Part shown: positions 60,668 through 64,000 of the stretch, in pieces | Layout: every line of letters starts with the position of its first letter | Numbering within the stretch: the first letter of the stretch is position 1 | NCBI GenBank assembly: GCA_008973525.1 | Contig: WACJ01000076.1 | Location: 124,001-188,000, forward strand | Direction of reading: 5' to 3' | DNA from: Stenopsyche tienmushanensis | Lineage: Eukaryota > Arthropoda > Insecta > Trichoptera > Stenopsychidae | DNA length: 64,000 nt | Position numbers and translations under genes: made by a program | The notes under the pieces: generated by a model | What the model was told of the DNA's origin: nothing | What the model saw: only the letters and a program-made list of their open reading frames with translations | The model's database searches: none

Positions 60668-61405
60668 CGACAGTAGTCCAAAAACACGCGAACAAAGAAA
60701 ACGCAAACAAATTGAATAAAATATCTTTATTTCTCAACATTATTCTTTTAGCTCGATACACTTTTCTCAGCAATGTTCAATAGCTTCGATACCCTGTTTG
60801 TAGTGAGAACCGTCGATCTCCTCTAAACAGTCACCACGTACGACCTCTTCATTTTTACTAAATATATTGCCAACGAGCCCTTTTTCAAGTTCGGTTTTAA
60901 TTTTTTCCACTGTCTTTACCTTCTTTAGTGCCGATTCTTTCTTTTCATTCCATTGTTTTGACTGTTCTTTTGTCTCATGTAAGTGATGGGCCCATGTTTC
61001 ATCTGCGGTTATGAATCGACGCAAAAAATCGGCTCTATTGCTGTGAAACATTGCCAAACATTCGATTGCCACGACGCTAATTTGTACCATTGTGAGCAAA
61101 CGCGGCACCCATCTTGCGCACAGCTTTCGCATGTCTAAAATATCGGTCAATTGCGATGTACAGCACTTTTTGAAATGCCTACGATGCGATGTCTTGGTAG
61201 CCCATGCGGCCACGTTTAAACTCTACTAATCAATGTTTAACTGTTTTGATATAGATTCACTGAAAACGTTCACTATTGATGGCTGCCAAACAAATACTAA
61301 ACAACATAGCGATTTCAACCTTGAAGTACTTTTTATCATAGTGTTTTTTTTAAAACAACAACCGCCGTCTTAGCGTCAGTTTGGGTACATCTGGGATTAC
61401 CCTCG
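60668..61405 (-). mobile_element. Internally deleted mariner element D
   Basis: 738 bp bounded by TA on both sides (60,666-60,667 and 61,406-61,407). On the minus strand the left terminus is CGAGGGTAATCCCAGATGTA; the other end (CGACAGTAGTCCAAAAAC on the plus strand) is its diverged inverted partner. It carries the transposase remnant described separately. At about 740 bp it is shorter than the roughly 1.3 kb usual for mariners, in line with the deletions seen in the protein. Confidence 0.8.
60767..61213 (-). pseudogene. Mariner transposase remnant D
   Basis: A 148-codon open frame: LDMRKLCARWVPRLLT (end of the DNA-binding half), ADFLRRFITADETWAHHLHE with the first catalytic Asp in ITADETW, TKEQSKQWNEKKESALKKVK, then a jump to NIFSKNEEVVRGDCLEEIDG and HYKQGIEAIEHC near the C-terminus. 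The piece holding VFWD, HDN and the third Asp is deleted. The final TGA stands where related proteins have Trp (HRWNKCI), and homology continues as CIELKE to about 60,748. The N-terminal helix-turn-helix is also missing. Best-preserved frame of the four remnants, yet non-functional. Confidence 0.85.
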
Positions 61406-63336
61406 TATGAAAATACAAAGAAGAATTTAGTCTAGCGATGACTTTAATCTTAAAATAATGTCGCTTTCGATTAAAGTTATAGTTCTTTTTAGTTAATTAT
61501 AAATAAATTTCCATCAAGTGTTAACACAAGAACTCCTTAAATATATTCGCAATTTCAAGATTCTAGGCAGTTAAATGTTTCAAAATGATTAAATGAAGTC
61601 TCTCTCAATTTTGGCGAGTAAATATTGCCCCAATTTTTCATTCTTATCGTTTCCACCGAATCCTAGAGAAGTTTAACGCTAGGGTGATGAATATTTATAA
61701 AGAAATTGTTAGATAGCATTAATCCTCGCTGAGAATTCCCACCGAATAAAAGCGGTAGATTTAATTATCCCCAGAAAAAATGAAATAAAGTTCGTCTCCG
61801 GCGTAATGAGTCGATAAATCCTTTCAGTGTTTCGGAATAGACATACGATGGTTTTACTGCGCGATGAAATAGAGTCGAATCGCTCTCCGCCGAGGAGCGG
61901 ATCGAAAGTGACTTTCCTTATCGAGAAATAGGTGTATTTTCAGTTTGATGAACTCGGCTGGTGTGTTTATTTAGTAGAAAAAGATCGAGTCTTCTTCGCT
62001 GACATAACATTATGTAAGAAAGGCGTTCCCCTCCTTGATGAGATTATGCGAGAAGGCGCATGCGAGCGCCTCCCCGTGAAACACCTCCCTTAATTATATT
62101 TCAACCCTCATAATGATTCACATCTTCGGATGACATTTAATTCGTGCGAGCTACGGTAAGATTTTAAATTTTCACCTACGGTTTGGACGATCTTCCTTTA
62201 TATTTCTTGTGACGATTTTTTTTAATAAAAAAATCTTTACGTTTCGGTGATTATAGAGGAAATCCCACAAACGGAGCAATTCGATAATTAAGAACGACGA
62301 AATGTTTAAAAAATGTCCTAACGGTCGCTAGTTTGGATCGTTTTTGGAGGGCGAAACGCCCTCTTTTTGTCGTCGGGAGGTCGTGCGTAAAACGTAACGG
62401 GCTTGTTAAGGAACCGCCGTAGAAAAAAGGTGTCGAAAGTGGAGGCAGACGTGCGAACGGCTTCGGACGCGACGAATCAAAAGGTTGTTTCTTCGGAAGT
62501 CCAGGTCGCGGGGATGAATTATCCCGGTCGCCGAGATTCCAATTTAGATTGGCATTATTTTATTCGGGTGCGGTTCCATCTGTACGTATCCTGCGGGGCT
62601 CGCCGCGAACAAACACGAACCGCTCTATTGTCTCGCCGCAACCTTTTCTAACTCGAAACATACATTTCCTCGAATGCGTGCAAAAATTGTTTCCGCAAAA
62701 ATATGCGAGAGCCCCGCGACGGAGAATTCAATTTGCTATCCGACGGGCGCTTTATAATTTTTAGCGAACGCACGTATTTAAACATAAATACCGTCTCTTT
62801 TGGGCTTAATCTTCGTTTCGCAAAAAAGTCCCGTAAAATTCCGAAAATAATATTCTTTTTAATTAAACATTACGCAAATGCGTCCGTTTACCAAATGCAA
62901 ATGGCCGAAAAATAATTGAATACGTATTCGCCAAACTCGGGCGTAAATAATCCCGGATTTATTTCTTCCAGCCGAAACACGTTCGAGCAAAAATAAGAAC
63001 ACCGAGAAATCTTCCCTTCACGTGTGAAACGTTTGTTCGGAAAACACAATATATCCCCGAATAATACGAATTTGAATTGCGCCAACATATATTTGTACGA
63101 ATTGAAAACTGTTTTCTTTGTATGTTGGTTTTCGTCTGTATGAAAATCAAAAGGACAGCCAGAGTGCGGGCTTTTAAATTTTAGCCCCTCCATACAAATT
63201 GTATTGTAGCATAGGATAAAAGGCCCGAACGTCACATTTTGTCAAGAAATCACTGTCGCGATCTGACCGAATGCCGTTGGATAAATATTAGGATAAAGCC
63301 ATAAGTAATAAAAAAAATGTTAATGAAAAATATATA
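61406..63336. other. Stretch with no recognised gene
   Basis: AT-rich, then CpG-containing at 61,780-62,760. Overlapping short frames (82 and 71 codons plus; 115 codons minus at 62,888-63,235) are unrecognised. Confidence 0.4.
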
Positions 63337-63420
63337 TCTATATATATAAAAATGAATGTCTCACGTCCAATGTCTAATTCTGTCCGGCGTCCGGTGTCCG
63401 ATACGGTTTGCTAAGGTAAA
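63337..63420 (+). mobile_element. Helitron-like 5' terminus (candidate)
   Basis: TCTATATATATAAAAATGAA followed by a pyrimidine/G-rich GTCTCACGTCC-type stretch resembles the 5' start of many arthropod Helitrons, which begin with TC and insert between A and T. The base before it is A or T within an AT run, so the junction cannot be fixed. No CTRR 3' end with a hairpin was identified before the window ends. Microsatellite similarity is an alternative. Confidence 0.3.
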
Positions 63421-64000
63421 ATAAGCCTTTGGTCAACTATGCCGAGAGGCGGTAATGGCATGCCCGGTTTTTTAAACAAAACAGTAGTTTTCAATATGTA
63501 GTACGTTTATCAGCGTGATAAAATTCAAAAAGTGTTTTTTTGACGTGCATTGTATGTAAAGGCATTGATTAAATGACATGTAAACACACGAACAAAACAT
63601 AAGGACAACTTTCAGTTAGTTTTTCATTCTATATAAATATATATTTGAATAGGGTATTTTAACACTGAAAATTGGCGTGCCTATAATTCTTCTCCGAAAC
63701 ATAAATCAGCCACGACATGTAGTAACTGTACCAGGTTTTAAGTGAATTGTGAATAATATCATCGGAGATACAATTTGAAATGAAAAATTTCAAGACGTGG
63801 TTGTGTCGGTAATTATTCCGCGTCCGTGAGTCTGACAGGAGACTCGAAATATGGGAAAGATGTATATTTGAAATCTTAATGTAACTCCCAAATAATTACT
63901 AAGCGTGACCGTATACCCGTTTTTCAGTATAAATAAAAATATATGAATAAGGAATGATTTTCATTCCAATAAACAGAATTAATATACATGCACGTTATAT

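Overview
This window is eukaryotic, very probably insect, nuclear DNA that is AT-rich and almost free of genes. The evidence is: one GPCR-type exon bounded by canonical GT/AG splice sites; four different degenerate mariner (DD34D) transposase remnants; miniature elements with TA or TTAA target duplications; three tandem TTAGG units, the motif of most insect telomeres; and long AT-rich stretches in which open frames rarely exceed 100 codons. CpG does not look strongly depleted by eye. The species cannot be named from this sequence. Nothing bacterial or viral was recognised.

Layout. From 1 to about 29,500 the sequence is mostly unannotatable intergenic or intronic DNA, broken by short GC/CpG-richer patches (5.3-5.6, 8.56-8.7 and 10.5-10.7 kb), simple repeats, a possible piggyBac-type transposase scrap at 4.8-5.0 kb and the first copy of a 21-bp tandem repeat (25.06 kb). 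From 29.5 to 31 kb lie a miniature inverted-repeat element carrying TTAGG units, a dispersed repeat and the second 21-bp tandem array. A GC-richer stretch runs from 31.1 to 33.7 kb. From 34.7 kb to the end repeats are dense: mariner remnants at 34.7, 45.2, 50.1-50.9 and 60.7-61.4 kb; a TTAA-ended family at 36.9-37.6, 39.8-40.4, 47.9-48.2 and 55.2-55.6 kb; a TA-flanked family at 51.7-52.5 and 56.3-56.5 kb, the first of which has been split by a separate TTAA element; a GC-rich retrotransposon-like island at 42.5-43.2 kb; and a Helitron-like end at 63.3 kb.

The only host gene segment supported is the minus-strand exon at 43,455-43,656. It encodes a glycosylatable extracellular N-terminus plus one membrane helix with the TM1 signature of a rhodopsin-family receptor. 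No other exon of it was recognised, so most of the window is best read as long intron and/or intergenic DNA around that receptor gene.

No set of genes works together here. What the window records is a history of transposon insertion and decay. The most unusual signals are the 21-bp-unit repeat found at three distant loci in the same internal register, the nested element at 51.7-52.5 kb, and several diverged repeat pairs without coding sequence that may be undescribed non-autonomous families.
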